Counted from the stretch's first letter, positions 1-12,215 are shown. The stretch is 64,000 nt of DNA from Plumapathes pennacea (GCA_964036295.1 OZ038465.1:25330870-25394869); one strand, 5' to 3'. Notes: generated by a model from the sequence alone, not told the origin. Numbers and translations are program-made.

Positions 1-360
1 ACTTTTAGATGTTTCGAAAGGGGCTTGGGGTGTTTCCTTAGAAAATTGTCACTTACATTTGCTGGTTGGTATTCACAGTTGCTCTGAATGCTTCCTCTCC
101 AATGCTCTCCAAAGGGTTATTGGCGAGGAATCTGGAGAAAAATGATAGTAATTATGGCCAGAAATGAAAGTTATCATGGCGGCACACAAGGGTTCTGCTG
201 GGGTAATTTTGCATATCTGCACGTCTGAAATCGCATACCATAACACAAATATCAACTTAAAGTTAACCGAACGATCTCTCGAGTAGTTTAACCATGTCCC
301 CGAATGGTAAAAAAAAACCATATAGCTGCTAGTAAAATCGCCATACCAACGTATCATATT

Positions 361-1550
361 TCAGTTTGGAGTACCCTTTTGTGTCAAGATAAGAGCAATT
401 AGATTGTTCGTTTATCCCACTCTACACGCCTCAACTTTGAGTTGTTAAGATGTCAGTTCGACATTCCCTAAATTTGTCGGGAGAGGGGTTAGGCCCTAAA
501 ATAAAGCGATTGCCGTAGAGCAGATCTGGATGCCATTGAAACTAATAGGGATTTAAGTTCTTAAAAGTCTCGATGAAGATTCATTGTAGCATGGCTATTT
601 AGTGTACATACACGAGTACTATATATTACTGTAAAGTTACTGGGCTATAAAATGTAGATTTAAATCGTATTTAGGCATTTCAAAAATTCCGTTTCCGATA
701 CAGTCAGTTTTCGTATTAACCATAACCGCAGTCTGCCTTTGCAATGCGTGGAAAAGATAACATAAGATCTGCAGCCCAATACCTCTACAACGATTTATAA
801 AATAACTTAGATGCTACGCGCGCTCTGATTGGTCAGAAAACCATTCATAAATAAGTACAAAGACATGCAAAATGACAAACTCTAAAGTAAAAAGACTGCA
901 AGTTGTCCCCTACTTCAAATATTCATGTGTTACAGAAACTGCAGTCGGCTATTAGAGCAAATAGTGAAGCCCTGTGCAAATCATGTGCAATTAGTAAAGC
1001 AGCGTGTAGAAAAGATGTCTGAATATTGCATGAAATTTATCGGAAACCAAAAGGCAAGAATTACAAAGTCAAAGAACGTTCTCCAAAGTTTCTAAGCTTT
1101 ACACCTTCGTCTTCTAAGGCACGTAGCCAGTCACTAGATGGCTTAGATAACCAGAGTTACACACGAATAATTGTAGGTTTATATAATGATGAAGGAACCA
1201 ACAGTCTTCGCCAATAGGTGTCTCGGCTATCAGCTTGGTGGCACAAAGGCCGTTGACTCGATCCAATGAAGTTGACTGTCGTCCGGCAAAGTTCAAGTAA
1301 TGCTCAAGTAAAGCAAACAAATATACAAAGTACCTTCTTCGGAAGGATAGTACTGTTGTGCAGACATGTTTACGTCGAGTGATACCGTTGTCCTGAAAGT
1401 TGAAACCTGACGGCTCAAAAGCATTCTCGTCGGTTCCTTTTAATTCTTGACAAACAGCAGGACCAATATTCAACATATTTCATGTGAAGCTCATCTTAAT
1501 TTAGCAGCCTGGCAACTTTTCCAAGTGAACGCGCGTGATGTTCCGTTTTC
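361..1550. other. No recognised gene
   Basis: This AT-rich stretch has only short ORFs with no family signature. The longest (minus, 1114-1476, 120 codons) has no domain, signal peptide or repeat that I recognise. An unrelated 63-codon plus-strand ORF overlaps it, which is typical of non-coding DNA. I see no splice-bounded exon here. Confidence 0.5.
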
Positions 1551-1629
1551 ATTTATGGAATGACTTGAGCAAAGTGCTGTGAAATACACTTTCCAATTGA
1601 ACGATCGTGCGTTTTGAGGGTTTTCGGGA

Positions 1630-1928
1630 GAATCTTGAACTTGATTATTTCAAGAAATAGTTCTTTCAAGTGATGAATGCTTTTATTTTTATAAAAGCAA
1701 TATGATACTCGTTTCCATGTTTTTGTACTTTTATATAAACATTTGGGATGCTGTGAGAACACTCGAAAAAGTTCAAAATCACGAGTCACTTCATGTTCTC
1801 CCAACATCCCGAATGATTTTATAAGAGTACAAAGACATGGAAAGTCGTGTTGTATTGCTTTAATAAAATATAACAAGCAATCATCACATGAAAGAATTAT
1901 TTCTTGAAAATGATCAATTTCAAGATTC
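1630..1928. repeat. Foldback MITE-like hairpin, about 300 bp
   Basis: The left arm (about 1630-1770) is the imperfect reverse complement of the right arm (about 1790-1928). Matching blocks include the TTTCAAGAAATA region, the TTGTACTTTTAT region and a GGGATG block near the centre. The arms look roughly 80 percent alike by eye. The overlapping minus ORF at 1553-1876 is best read as a by-product of the repeat. The superfamily is unknown. Confidence 0.6.
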
Positions 1929-1929
1929 T

Positions 1930-2919
1930 TATATTGCTTAAATATAGTACGTGTGTGTACTTTAAATAACGGCGCTATTCAACGAACTTTTTCAAGGGAC
2001 ACGCGCGCATCTTTTTGAGACGTTTAAGTTGAATATAAAAAAACGATTTTCTGGACAAGTTAAAAAGTTCTATTGTTTAGATATATTTGCCAACAATTTA
2101 TCTTGTGTAAGAAAAGAGAAAAAGCATAGGGCATCCTGGGGGGTTCCGAGCGCACGCTTGAGTTTCTATGAAGTGGTATTTCATGCATTTTCAGATTACC
2201 TGATGTTCATATTTTTCCAGTACCCCTCTTTGGAAAAAAATGGAAGTTTTTCAAATACCCCCTAATCGTACCTCTATCTAGCTATTTGAGACACTTCTTA
2301 TCAATCTGTCCTATAACATATTTTTGTGAATTTTCCCTTTGTATGATGCATGTACAAGTATCTTCCATATTAAGAAGTTAAACTTTCTAAAACTATCAGC
2401 TGATGTGAAGTTTCTCGCATAATCACTTTTTATGTTTGATTTTTGAGGCTACCACTCTTGCGCATGTAGAAAGGTGATATACTGTGTGTAATGAAACGTA
2501 TTGAAACGTTGTTCTGCATAAGAACTGATAAGTGGTCACACATTAATATTTGGGACAAATGAAAAGCAGTTTATGGTTGTTTTTTGTGACGTCAGAACTC
2601 ACGGCTGCACGTTTGCCGACGATTGCCGGCCGTATACTTACTTCAACATAAAAGCGGAATTAGGCTTGCGAAAAAAACCCTGCTTCGACGAGTTCTTTGC
2701 GATATCTTCACATTTGCCACGATAAGTATGCCAAACCCGCTCGAACGGAAGGTTATTTTTAAGGCTGGTTTATACGTACGATGCAAGCATAGGCACAAGC
2801 GTAAGCATAGCACAAAAGAGCCAGAGTGGCGACATAGTGTTCTAGGCCAAAAACGAATCAAGTATTGAAATAGACACCGAAAACGATTTTTCTGATTGAC
2901 TCTGCCTAAAACACACTTA
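1930..2919. other. No recognised gene
   Basis: Intergenic AT-rich sequence. A TGACGTCA site lies near 2587. The segment 2760-2870 contains TTTATACGTACGATGCAAGC-like words of the kind seen at MITE ends, and it produces two mirror ORFs on opposite strands (2623-2868 and 2643-2861). Neither has recognisable domains. Confidence 0.4.
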
Positions 2920-3040
2920 GGCCCGGGTCAAACGCCGTATTTCACATGAGCCTAACTCAATGCAAACTAGCTCAAACAATGGGGTTTTGTTCATTTGCAT
3001 TGAGTTCTGCTCACATATAGTACGGCGTTTGTACCTGTCC
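2920..3040. mobile_element. Short palindromic MITE, about 120 bp
   Basis: The two halves are imperfect inverted copies. The left half carries CAAACGCCGTATTTCACATG and later CTCAATGCAAA; the right half carries TTTGCATTGAG and then TACGGCGTTTG. No clear target duplication was found, so the superfamily is open. Confidence 0.6.
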
Positions 3041-3284
3041 GTTGCCAGTTCACAATTCGCTGTCAAAGTATACCCATTGGGTGCCTATTTATATTTCGTC
3101 AACCTTACATTTGCTTCCAAAGGCTTCTTTTTTTACCTCGGTCAAAAAAGATCACAATCATTGTACTAGCCCCAAAACAGTCATAATATCACAAATTATG
3201 TTATATCATGGGCAAACTTAACTCAAGGAAGGTTGGATCGAAGTTGAGAAAATGTAACGACATATTTGTAACTTTAGATGTAAA

Positions 3285-4663
3285 TTGGGTACGGTAAGCG
3301 TATTTAAAAAATGCAAAGGAATGGATAGACTCAATCATCATGTCACAAGACTCCTGTGCATATTAGCTCCGGTTATTGCAGAACCGCTGACCAGTTTGAC
3401 CAATCACTTGATAGCTAACTGTACTTGGCCGACGGTGTGGAATAGCAGCAATGTCTTTCCCATTTACAAGAAGTCAGATGAGACAGTGAAGGTTAACTAT
3501 TGACCTGTTTCCATCTTAACAGCGTTGTCTAAATTGTACGAAAAAGTCATGTTAGATCAGATGTATGGATGTTTTAGTTACAAACTTTCTCCTAATCTAT
3601 CTGACTACTTAAGGGGACAGTCCTGCTGGACAGCACTTCTAAAGATAACCGAAGACTGGAGGGCAAGTCTTGACAGGCGGAAGGAAGTGGCTGCGGTAGC
3701 GATCGACTTGAACAAGGCCTTTGACTCGGTTTGTCATGCTTGTGCGGGAGGAAACAGCGCGATAAGACCCAAGCTATGGTCATTGGCTCCATATCTTACG
3801 AGTACAATATTACGTTGGATAACTGTATAAATATATTTGACAGAAAGTTTGAAGATCCTTGGTGTTACCCTAGACAAAAAGCTTACTTTTCAAGCCTCAC
3901 GTAACCGAACAGCTGACAAAGGCCTGCGCCAAGGCATCGGCCTTGCGCAAGTTACTCAAGTTCATTCCGAAGGACATCATGGTCCGTCTATACAAGGCGT
4001 ATATCCTCCCTCATTCAGAGTATTGCGGTCCACTTCTTCGTAATTCACACTTTAATTTAACACAATCGCAGTCCTTATATATAAGAAGACAATTTCAGTC
4101 ACTAGTTATCTTATATAGATAGGTGCCTGCATGGGAACGGTATCGAATATGTAAATGAGCTCAATAAGATAAAATATATTGATTATAATCTACGTGGTGC
4201 AGGCACACGGCTTCAGCAGCCTTCATTCAATCTACAAGCTTTTCAGAAGTCATTTTCCTTTACAGCCAAATTATGGAACACTATTCCTGTGACAGTAAGA
4301 GAGTCCCAAGATATTACGATCTTTAAGTGTGCATTACGCGCGTATATGTCTAAACAAGGCTAAGTAAAGCTATTATGCACTATAGAGAGAATATTCAGAT
4401 ATTAATTTAACCCTCGATACTTTTCTTACATCAACATACTATTTAATGTAGCATTTTATATTTCATCCATGTAAACACTTTTTGTATTTATTCTATTTTA
4501 TTTGTTATTACTACTATTTTTTTATTTTATAGAAAGAAAGTATACTTAGCTATTTATTGTAATTTGATTACTTTGATGTCTTATGTTCACGCTCACGTTA
4601 TAACAAGCTTCAAAGCTCCCAAGTGATTACGTGGTTAAATAAAATATTGTATTGTATTGTATA
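3285..4663 (+). pseudogene. Decayed non-LTR retrotransposon (LINE), plus strand
   Basis: Pieces of a LINE reverse transcriptase lie in order but in different frames. First comes the APVIAEPLTSLTN segment before the RT core, then a fingers segment ending in PIYKK. A palm segment follows with AIDLNKAFDSV, the first catalytic Asp motif. A later piece has LKILGVTLDKKLTF. The last piece (about 4120-4363) reads through FTAKLWNTIPVTVRES and ends at TAA 4361-4363. The YADD box and much of the palm are missing. The 3' tail is AATAAAATATTG followed by ATTGT units to 4663. The 5' part, including the endonuclease, is absent. Stops and frame breaks make it inactive. Confidence 0.85.
4644..4663 (+). repeat. 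LINE 3' pentamer tail (ATTGT)n
   Basis: About three to four ATTGT units follow the AATAAA-like end of the LINE remnant. Short tandem 3' tails are common in CR1/L2/RTE-type LINEs and mark the 3' boundary here. Confidence 0.7.
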
Positions 4664-4969
4664 GGTCTCAGTTCGAATTTCTGGGCTACAGCGCTTTATT
4701 AGAGATGTAACGAGCGCCAAATTGAAGCACGCGCAAGTGGGTAAGCGATCTGCGCTTTCCATAAAAGGTTATACAGTCAATCGATAAATATCGCTGAAGA
4801 TGTTTCTATACACAGAAAGACATATACCTAACCTAAAACGATCGATATTTGTCTCTTCAGAGAAGTTGTGCTGTTTTAATGATCCACAAAGGAGGTCTGC
4901 TCGACTGTATGACCGGGAAAATAAATTTCAATTTCCCTCCAATTTGTCAAAAATAGCAGGAAAGAAGTA

Positions 4970-5068
4970 CAGTGGAACCTCCCGTAAGCGACCACCCTTC
5001 GTTTGTCTTTAAGTGGTCGCTTAAGAGAGGTGGTCACTTACGGGAGGTTGCTCAGGGAGTTTCCACTG
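4970..5068. mobile_element. 99-bp MITE with TA target duplication
   Basis: It begins CAGTGGAACCTCCCGTAAGC and ends with the inverse, imperfectly (the reverse complement of the right end starts CAGTGGAAACTCCC). It is flanked by TA at 4968-4969 and 5069-5070. TA duplication and CAGTG ends fit Tc1/mariner-type MITEs. It is too short to code. Confidence 0.8.
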
Positions 5069-5070
5069 TA

Positions 5071-5510
5071 ATAGATTATACAGAACTGTCTTTCATACGT
5101 TCATCACAATACAGCAATCCAAAAACGACAAATTCAGGGGGGTCACGGTTCAAATTTATGACCTTTATAAAAAAATTCAATCACGACCAGCAGAAGCAGA
5201 ACGATTCTGTATCAGGTCAATGACGTCACATTCGTTCGCAACCCTTTAGCATTTTGTTGTTTTGCGTTTAGGTCTTTCCTGGACTTTCATAGAAGTACTT
5301 CTAAATATTTGTATTTTGCGCAATCTCACATACTTTACCCTATTTATAAAATTTGCAACAATGTTTGTGTCTGCAGTGCTTTTAATGTTTTTTCGCTTGT
5401 TTAGTATTATCGTTAATAAACAAATGAGTGATGTCTGTTTTCCTTTAGTAGAAATACGGAAATTGCAAATGACCTTTTCCAACTGAGCTAAATCCCTCAA
5501 AAGTCTTGTT
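5071..5510. other. No recognised gene
   Basis: AT-rich. It contains overlapping ORFs on both strands (5246-5500 minus, 5262-5486 plus) that mirror each other and have no recognisable domains. Confidence 0.4.
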
Positions 5511-6197
5511 ACTAGAAATACTATAATCGCACATCCCTCCTCACTCTGCCACTAATGGGACTTTTACTTTGGTACCCCAACAAGAGTAACCTTTGTTTTA
5601 CCGAAATGTTGACTCAATCTTTTCTTCCAAGTCAAGTGCTACACGCAAAGGAAGGAGAAAAAGGATGGTGTGTGTTATACTTTTGCGTTGAAAAAAGATT
5701 CGATTGCGTGACGAAGTACGTATTCCCCAAGGTCGGCACGTCAAATTAATTCATACAGTCTGCCAAGCACGTTCTCAAAATTTAATACTTAGATTTTGAA
5801 GTTGGTCTGCCGTCATAGTACGGGAAAAAAGGAACACTGATTTTCAAATTTTGAATTCATAGGCAGTACAATTAAATAGGCTTGCTGTGCAATTTGTTTT
5901 TACTCTGGACTGCATGCACCAGACTCAGGCATACATATTTAATGAGCTCGAATTGTTTTGTATGTGAACCCGCTCAAAACAGCATGATTTATCCCAGAAT
6001 CAAAGCACAACTTGAACGATTTACTTCAAATTATACACGGGCTTTAGACCTATTCATACCTCTAAGGGCTTGTGAACGATTCTCGCTGCAATCACCGCCT
6101 GTCAGATTACAGCATTTGTTACAGTTTTAGTCTTGAAAGAAAAAATAAGAAATCTGACTAAATACTCAAGACTCCAAGTTCCGATTGCTCTGAGCGA

Positions 6198-6662
6198 TTA
6201 AGGTAGCCGAAACTGGCGACAGAAGCGTATTAAAACAATACGTCGGCGGAAAATGATCAACATACATATTCTAATACACTCTTGAAGTGATCGAGTTACA
6301 AGATACGGGTAGAGTATATTTGGGATGGTGATTGTTCGATTTCCACTGACTAACCTTTGTTCCTTGTCCTTTCTGAATAAGTATCCGAGTTTAATACAAA
6401 ACGGCGTCTGAAGCTCCTGATTTGCTTTCAAGCGCTGTTCCCTTTGCGGAGCCGTTTCTTCGGCAAGCTTCCGTTCATGATGCTGTCGGTTATAACATGT
6501 TTGTCGTCTTTTCTCTAGACGTATTTGACGCTGTTCGATCATTTCACGCTTTCGTCTTGCCCGTGCTTGTTCCCTTCTCTTTTGAAGACGAGCTTCACGA
6601 GACCGTTCAGTCTCAAGTTTTCCAGTTTTCAAATTCATTTTCGTGAACGCAGTTACGTACAA
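6198..6662 (-). CDS. STPR-repeat protein fragment within Helitron-like copy H1
   Basis: A 154-codon ORF rich in Arg, Glu, Lys and Gln. Its N-terminal half has a heptad-poor, highly charged repeat of about 23 residues: REARLQKRREQARARRKRE, then QIRLEKRRQT, then HHERKLAEETAPQREQRLK. This fits the score-and-three-amino-acid peptide repeat (STPR), a DNA-binding repeat known from FMBP-1. To my knowledge similar repeats precede the Rep/helicase in some animal Helitron proteins. Homologous remnants sit in H2 and H3 at the same place in the element, which argues that it belongs to the element. The last 60 residues look non-coding and unrelated. It is probably a truncated exon or a domain fragment; whether it is expressed cannot be seen. 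Confidence 0.6.
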   Translation of the reverse strand: MYVTAFTKMNLKTGKLETERSREARLQKRREQARARRKREMIEQRQIRLEKRRQTCYNRQHHERKLAEETAPQREQRLKANQELQTPFCIKLGYLFRKDKEQRLVSGNRTITIPNILYPYLVTRSLQECIRICMLIIFRRRIVLIRFCRQFRLP

Positions 6663-6775
6663 TTATTGCTTCGTTCAAATATTTTTGTCTTCCGAATCTC
6701 AGTAAAAACACTGGCGGAGACGTTAATTGATAATCATTACGTCATTGCCTTAGGCACCTGGCCTAAAAAGTCGTA

Positions 6776-6778
<3 letters not shown>

Positions 6779-6818
<40 letters not shown>
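6779..6818. repeat. (CA)n microsatellite
   Basis: About 20 CA units inside H1, between the 5' end and the STPR ORF. H2 has a TGTCTGTTTG-rich stretch in the matching place. Confidence 0.95.
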
Positions 6819-6821
<3 letters not shown>

Positions 6822-7136
6822 ACATTAAATTTGAGATGGCGACACGCTTGGAGTCTTCACAGAAGGCGATTTTGCTGCATTAGCGTCGTGATTATTACCC
6901 TCGCTTCGCTCGGGGACAAAAGCTGTGTGTAAGCCCACGGTCAATAAAGTGAGAAGCCGTTGTTTGTCAACAGACTCCCCGCAGACCCCGCGATTCAAGT
7001 AGGCTATAAACATCCACAAACGAGACTGTCTTCCCATTAGTAACTGAAGGGAGAGCCAGAGTGGATATGCCCAAACAGTTAACTGTATCAATTGACTATT
7101 AGGCCAACCTAGCCACGCAGATGGCGTTTATGTGAG

Positions 7137-8460
7137 GGACTGATTATATGAGACCGGTAACAACTCAGACCGGTACAACTTCAGTTCGGTCTCCATACGA
7201 ATCCTTTGTTTCCGTTTACATGATACCGGTTCGAAAACTCAGCTCAAACCGGTTTGATTCATTACGGGAGCTAGCCAACAAGAATAAGTCAGACCCGGTC
7301 TGAGTCGGATCGGTTCGGCACCTTTTGCTTATAGGGCGTAGCCTGACGAGCTTAGTTTTGCAAATGTGTCTTCATCATGTTGTTAGTTTTTATTTCTGGG
7401 TTACGAATCAGTACACGGTGATTGGTTCACATTTCCACGTGATATATTATGACATAAAGTGACTTCGCGAACAACTTAAGATGTGGGCGCCGCGATTGAA
7501 TTGTACGTTTACAAATGTGTGTAAAGTTAGCTGTATCCCATCCAAACTCAACACCGTTTGGCTTCGGCTTATCGTACAGTGCCTGTTGAAATATTTCTTC
7601 CATTCGATCATGTAGCCTTTGTTTCGTAGTGGTAATTGTATACTAGAAATGAAAAAATACACCGAAATAGTCCTGAGCATTGAGTTTGTTAATCACAAAT
7701 GACTGAACACGCTGTGAACAAAACTGCAATAATATTGTAAACAAGTCTCGTGTTACTTTTCTCGCTGTCAATTATATATCTTTTACGGAGCGGGAATACT
7801 CGAAAGCCTCATAGAAGAAACGCATTCAGTAAAAAATATATATAAATATTGAAGCGAAGACTAGATTTATCGTGGCCTGTATTTAAACATAAGTGTTGAA
7901 AATCAAACTGTCAAAATTGACTGAGCATGAAAAGATAAGTCACGCACTACTATTTTCCCTGCTGGTTAGCCTTTTAACTCCAAAGCTCAAAATGCAGAGT
8001 CGCTCAACCTTTAAGAAGCAAGTGCATGAGTGTTGTAATGAAAATTTATAGTAATAGGTTTTTATTTGAGCAAGGTGTCAAAAGTCAAGTTCTCTATACT
8101 GTGTGATATTTTTCTGGTGAGAAATTGAAAGTTTCTTTTGGGAGTCTCGCTCTTGTCCCTACTTTCCATTTTAATTTCTTCTGGTCTCGACCCCACCCAA
8201 CGAGCTCACTGGCAATGCCAGTTTTGTTGCCCGTGTAGTCGCTCTCGGAATGATTCAAACCAGTCTGAGATGAGTCTTCAAACGGTCTCATGTGCACAAA
8301 AACAAGGATTTATATGGAGACCGATCTGAAGTCGTATCGGTCTGAGTTTATCCCAGTTTTGTCTCATTTTTTGCTATTTTCGTACCGGTTTCATGTAATG
8401 AGTCCGTGTCGTTCTGAGTTAGAACCGGTATAACTTCGTAGGTCTCATGTAATTACCGCC
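7137..8460. mobile_element. Foldback element with ACCGGT subterminal repeats, carrying an R1 repeat copy
   Basis: The arms at about 7137-7275 and 8229-8460 are inverted copies. Both carry AACTCAGACCG, GGTCTCCATA and ATGAGACC words, and ACCGGT recurs through them. The inside (about 7340-8220) is a copy of dispersed repeat R1. No ORF of note is present. The target duplication is not clear. The right arm is longer than the left, so the element is partly deleted or R1 inserted within it. Confidence 0.6.
7340..8220 (+). repeat. Dispersed repeat R1, copy A
   Basis: It matches copy B (17806-18475, reversed), copy C (18760-19181 joined to 23973-24015) and parts of copy D (27030-27950). A diagnostic block is TACTGTGTGATATTTTTCTG followed by a GAGCTCACTGGCA end. 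TTAA at 8011-8014 is the uninterrupted version of the site where the 19186-23968 element inserted in copy C. Confidence 0.8.
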
Positions 8461-8463
8461 CAG

Positions 8464-9450
8464 CTTGACATAATTTTCTTGAATTAAACTTTACGCCACT
8501 CAAATTAAAAACGGGAGTTTAGACAGGTTTATAAAAACAAGCGTGAACAAAGAGATAATCAAGGGTAGCATTTTTAAAGGTTAACTCACACTATCTCCAA
8601 AGAACGAAGGTTGCTGAATATTTTCGGTGGAATCCGTCTTATACGGTTAGAGAACAGATATCTGAAAACAAGAGAGGAGTTATAATCAAGACTTTGCTAG
8701 TTACTTAGATCGATGTAAAGGGCCCTTTACTCTATAAGCTGACTTATTTTGCTTTAAAATTGTCTATAAGCAACTTATAGGCTAATCAATTATAGGCACG
8801 TTATCAATGAAAGTAGATATCATTTAAAATACAACGTCCTACGCCCTCACAGTTACAATTCCGTAAAATCCTACCTTGGTGCCAGAGGTTTTTGATCCCC
8901 CAAGCGAAACATTTTAATGTCTCATTGTAATGGCTTAAAAGCCGCGCAGCGGCAAAAAGCTCTTTCTTTTCCTCGCTTCGCGACTCGCTTTTTGTCGCTA
9001 CGCGGCTCAGTGTTTTGCTCGGAAGATTAGAAAACCTTTTAAATAAAACAGGAACGAGAAAAAAGACATCGGAAATTGCTGACAAAGTATTTGAGATACC
9101 TTCGTCTTCTACACCTCATGAAAATTTGAGTGACATCGACCAAACCGCTCAAAACTTTCAGTTCCCGAAATACTTTTTCGCGAAACTGTTTCATCGATTC
9201 GATCTAAATTGCACTCTACTTTTAACGTGAATGAAAACATAATAGTGGATCTGAATTATTAAGTCTCAGACCTTTGCAACGATATATAGTGCGTTTATGT
9301 ACCTTAAAGAGCAATGCTATACTGATCTTTTTCGAGAAGTTAGTCGAGGGACGCGCGAACCTTTATCGAGACCTTAATCACGAATCATATACATGCACAC
9401 GCCAATTACAGTGGGCCCAGATAATTCAAATCCAATAAAGAAGTATTTAA
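8464..9450. other. Intergenic, with a GC-rich inverted repeat
   Basis: The only notable structure is at about 8940-9008, where GCCGCGCAGCGGC faces TCGCTACGCGGC across an AAAAAGC/GCTTTTT stem. Mirror ORFs lie on both strands (8804-9085 minus, 9015-9230 plus) with no family signature. Words near 9330-9380 resemble the sequence just after the 1.6-kb hairpin MITE. Confidence 0.4.
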
Positions 9451-10560
9451 ACTAAAAGATGCACCAATAACCCTAATACATTAAGAGTTGCAGGTAGTAC
9501 AGATACTTTTATAGGTTCTTGTTCTTCAGGGTCGTAAGTCGTTGACAAAGCATTTTGTAGCAGGCATAAAGAACTGTTTTGAAGTCGATCAATTTCACAT
9601 GCTAGAGATAGTTCCAGGTCGTTATCAAGGGCATTCCAAGTTCTTGCTACTCGGTTAAACGAAGGACCTCTGAAAAGCTGAGGTTTTACATTTACGTGTG
9701 AAAAATTTTACTACTTTTGAGTTTCTATTTGATCTAGCGGAACTGGTGGAGGTGCTTACAGTTGGAAGTATGATAAGTAAGATATTCGTGCCAGTAGGAC
9801 ACGGGTAAGAGGTCTAGTTTGATCAGTCTATTCTTGTAGATTTCCTGACAATGGAAAGGTAAGTTAAGAACAAATAGTGGCGCCCGTCGCTGGACCCGCT
9901 CCGTCTTTGTGATAAGTTCCTTTGGTTTTTGCGCCCATACTTGAAAGGCGTAACCAAGGTGGGAACTCGCTAATGCGAGATAGATGGTGCATCTAACTAA
10001 AGCGTTTGTGATGTATCTCGTATTGCGCTTCACGAACCCTAGTATCCTATTTGACTTAGAACATTGTTCAGACACTTGCTTCTCCCAAGGAGATGTACAC
10101 CCGAGGCTCTTCTCCGTGGTGGTAACGCCGAGGGGAGCTTCCCTAATGTGGTAGTTAGTGGTGACAGGTTTTAATTTCCTGGTAATCCGTTGGCACTCTT
10201 GCATTTGGTTTCACTAAAGGTTAAGCAAGCTATTGAGGACCAGGAGACGAGGCTGCTCAGATTGTTCTGCAGTGATGATGCGTCAGTTGGCAACTTAATG
10301 GCCTTAAAGATATTTGCTTGACTTTACAGCGTTAGGAAGAAAGTTGGCATGCATTATGGGCTCCATCGGGCCTAATATAGGTCCCCGAGGTGCGCCAGTA
10401 TAGCTGGCATTACCCGGGATGTTGCACCTAAAGCTGTTACTCGCTGGTGGCGTTTGTGGAGGTATGACTCAAACCAGGCCAGCAGCTTCCCGTTGAGACC
10501 ATTGTTGTAGATCACCTTGACCAACTGCGCTACAACCGTCCACCATAAAGCCGTGTTGAC
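9450..10560 (-). pseudogene. Decayed non-LTR retrotransposon, minus strand
   Basis: The longest open piece (9734-10204, 156 codons) is the thumb and connection region of a LINE reverse transcriptase. It contains LGVTTTEKSLGCTSPW, FVKRNTRYITNALVR and YAFQVWAQKPKELITKTERVQRRA-type segments. Upstream on the minus strand, around 10340-10500, is NGKLLAWFESYLHKRHQRV followed by a damaged GVPQGS-like block. Downstream (9480-9700) the reading RSF..RVARTWNALDNDLE continues in broken frames. The endonuclease, most of the palm and the YADD box are absent. It is a dead fragment. Confidence 0.8.
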
Positions 10561-10930
10561 ATTTATTGATCACACATAACACATGGTCTTTGGTCGAATT
10601 AAACAGACAGCGTTTCATTGCTTTGGATACCAGCGACAGCAATGATATGCCAATAAATAGTACTTACGTCCCAATTGACATCCAACTTCTAACGGGAAAA
10701 AATCTATAAATATATCTAAAACAAAAAATCTAAGATGTAATAAAGGTATTAAACCACTAACTATAAACTGTAGACTAATATATTAGAAATGCAGCCAAGC
10801 ACAAATTACCTAATTCTTGTCTAAAAGTACGTATCTGTAAAATACGAATGTCTAAAATTAAATATTTCTATACAATGCATGTCTTATCTAAAATTACAAA
10901 ATTATATAAAACGAATAGTATCTACATTAC
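10561..10930 (-). repeat. Probable 3' UTR of the next LINE fragment
   Basis: AT-rich with many CTAAAA/TCTAAAAT words. It lies on the 3' side of the LINE remnant at 10930-11330. No ORF was recognised. Confidence 0.3.
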
Positions 10931-11330
10931 AAAGAAGAATGATCAAAATTGTGCAACAAAGCTATGGCGGCTGGTAAATAGGCAGTTTTTTTTTTCATAA
11001 AACGCATACAGTGTGTCCCTAAACTTTAATATACTAGCAGCACACTAGAGATTCTGAAGCAGATTATTCCACAGATAAATGAATTTAGGAAAAAAAGAAA
11101 ATTTGAAATAATTATGTTTGTGACAGGTTACAACGCGGTAGCTGTTCTGTTCAAATTGGCGGGAACAGTACAGAGGTGGCAGACAGGTACAAGGTAGTTG
11201 TTGAAAGCTGTATCAATCAAACCGGTCCTATGTTTGAATAGAAGTATCAGGTCGCTGATTTTCCAGCTGGCTCAAAGAAAGGATGGTGCTTTAATATGTT
11301 AACTCGGTCGTTCACGTAATTTGAAATCCC
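10930..11330 (-). pseudogene. 3' end of a second LINE, minus strand
   Basis: On the minus strand one frame reads KFSFFPKFIYLWNNLLQNL then a stop. This is the usual SFFPKTI..WN.LP end of CR1-like reverse transcriptase ORFs. Upstream frames keep scattered R-rich residues of the same region. It is a short, broken remnant, distinct from the neighbour at 9450-10560. Confidence 0.6.
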
Positions 11331-11354
11331 CTATCCCATACTTTTGACCAAAGT

Positions 11355-12215
11355 CCACTGAACTCCTTGTGTCTATAGAGCTCTGACAGCTTCCAGGGTT
11401 TTGTAGGAATTCCGATAGATACGTACTATACTATATGTATTATTCTACATGCCCTCTTCACACCGAAAACATCGACAAAAGTTGGCATGTTGCTGGTGCC
11501 TTGAATTTTTTTTCTATTAACCTGGATTCTCTACATATTTAGTGATCAAGTGACTGACATGAGAGCAATATTTATCTACTGAAATATCTCTGCATGTTTT
11601 CCCAAGTTTGCTGAACTTTAGGTCACGCTCATGATCTGCATCTTCAGTCACCAGTTTTTCTTGCTAACAATGTCTCACTGGTATGCACATGACGTCTGAT
11701 ATTACAGATGGCGTTGTTTAGTCATTTCTGGAACACCTCACTGCTGAACTTCAGTAAAGGTAAACATGTCTATAGAAAGCTCACAAAAGAGGTTCACGAT
11801 CCTTGTCACATTGCTTGATTCTTCAGTTCCATCGCATATAACAAAACGTTTTACCAACATCAAGCTTAACTTTTAGGGGTCTGTGGTAGTTTGTAGTGTT
11901 CACGAAACAGCGCTTCACCGGTGCTTCAAAGCTGTCAGACGGCTTTTGCCCGGCGGCCAAATCGAATCAAAATGATCAGAGCTGTCAGAACGAGGGTCAC
12001 TTTATTCTCAACTCTTTACTTTATAGACTGCAGTTACTTGCACGCACCACAAACAGGCCACTTAGTCTTGATAATTTGTGTTCGCCACCTTCGAAATTAC
12101 AATATTTTGATTCTTTGAGGGGGTTCTTGATGGGTGCATCTTGTTGTCCACAACATTCTGAGTAACCTTTTTGCTTTTCTCCTCGAATGCTGAGTAACAC
12201 TGTTGCTGACTTTTA
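11355..12215. repeat. 0.9-kb dispersed repeat R2, copy 1
   Basis: It aligns in the same orientation with 15873-16757. Shared blocks include GTGTCTATAGA, TTCCAGGGTTT, AGGTCATGCTCATGATCTGC (AGGTCACGCTCATGATCTGC in this copy) and CAGGGTCACcTTTATTCT-like text. The plus-strand ORF at 11896-12165 has no recognisable domain. The minus strand of copy 2 reads more openly (see 16175-16583), so the repeat may descend from a coding sequence on the minus strand. Confidence 0.75.

Larger units (their letters stand above)
5512..6916 (-). mobile_element. Helitron-like non-autonomous element, copy H1
   Basis: Read on the minus strand, the element ends with a CTAG terminus (5512-5515) followed by host T. Before the end it has the block GCGATTATAGTATTTCTAG. 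The same 3' end recurs in H2, H4, H3 and at 38502, always followed by T, as expected for Helitron insertion between A and T. In other copies a GCAGA/TCTGC stem-loop lies about 13 nt before CTAG. The proposed 5' end on the minus strand is TCCCCGAGCGAAGCGAGGG, ending at 6916, shared with H2. Inside are an STPR-type ORF and a (CA)n run. No Rep/helicase is present, so it would need a partner element. The exact 5' end is inferred from H1/H2 comparison only. Confidence 0.6.

Noticed and set aside
6525..6932. 135-codon plus-strand ORF with a His-Thr run
   Set aside because: It crosses the (CA)n run and is antisense to the better supported STPR ORF.
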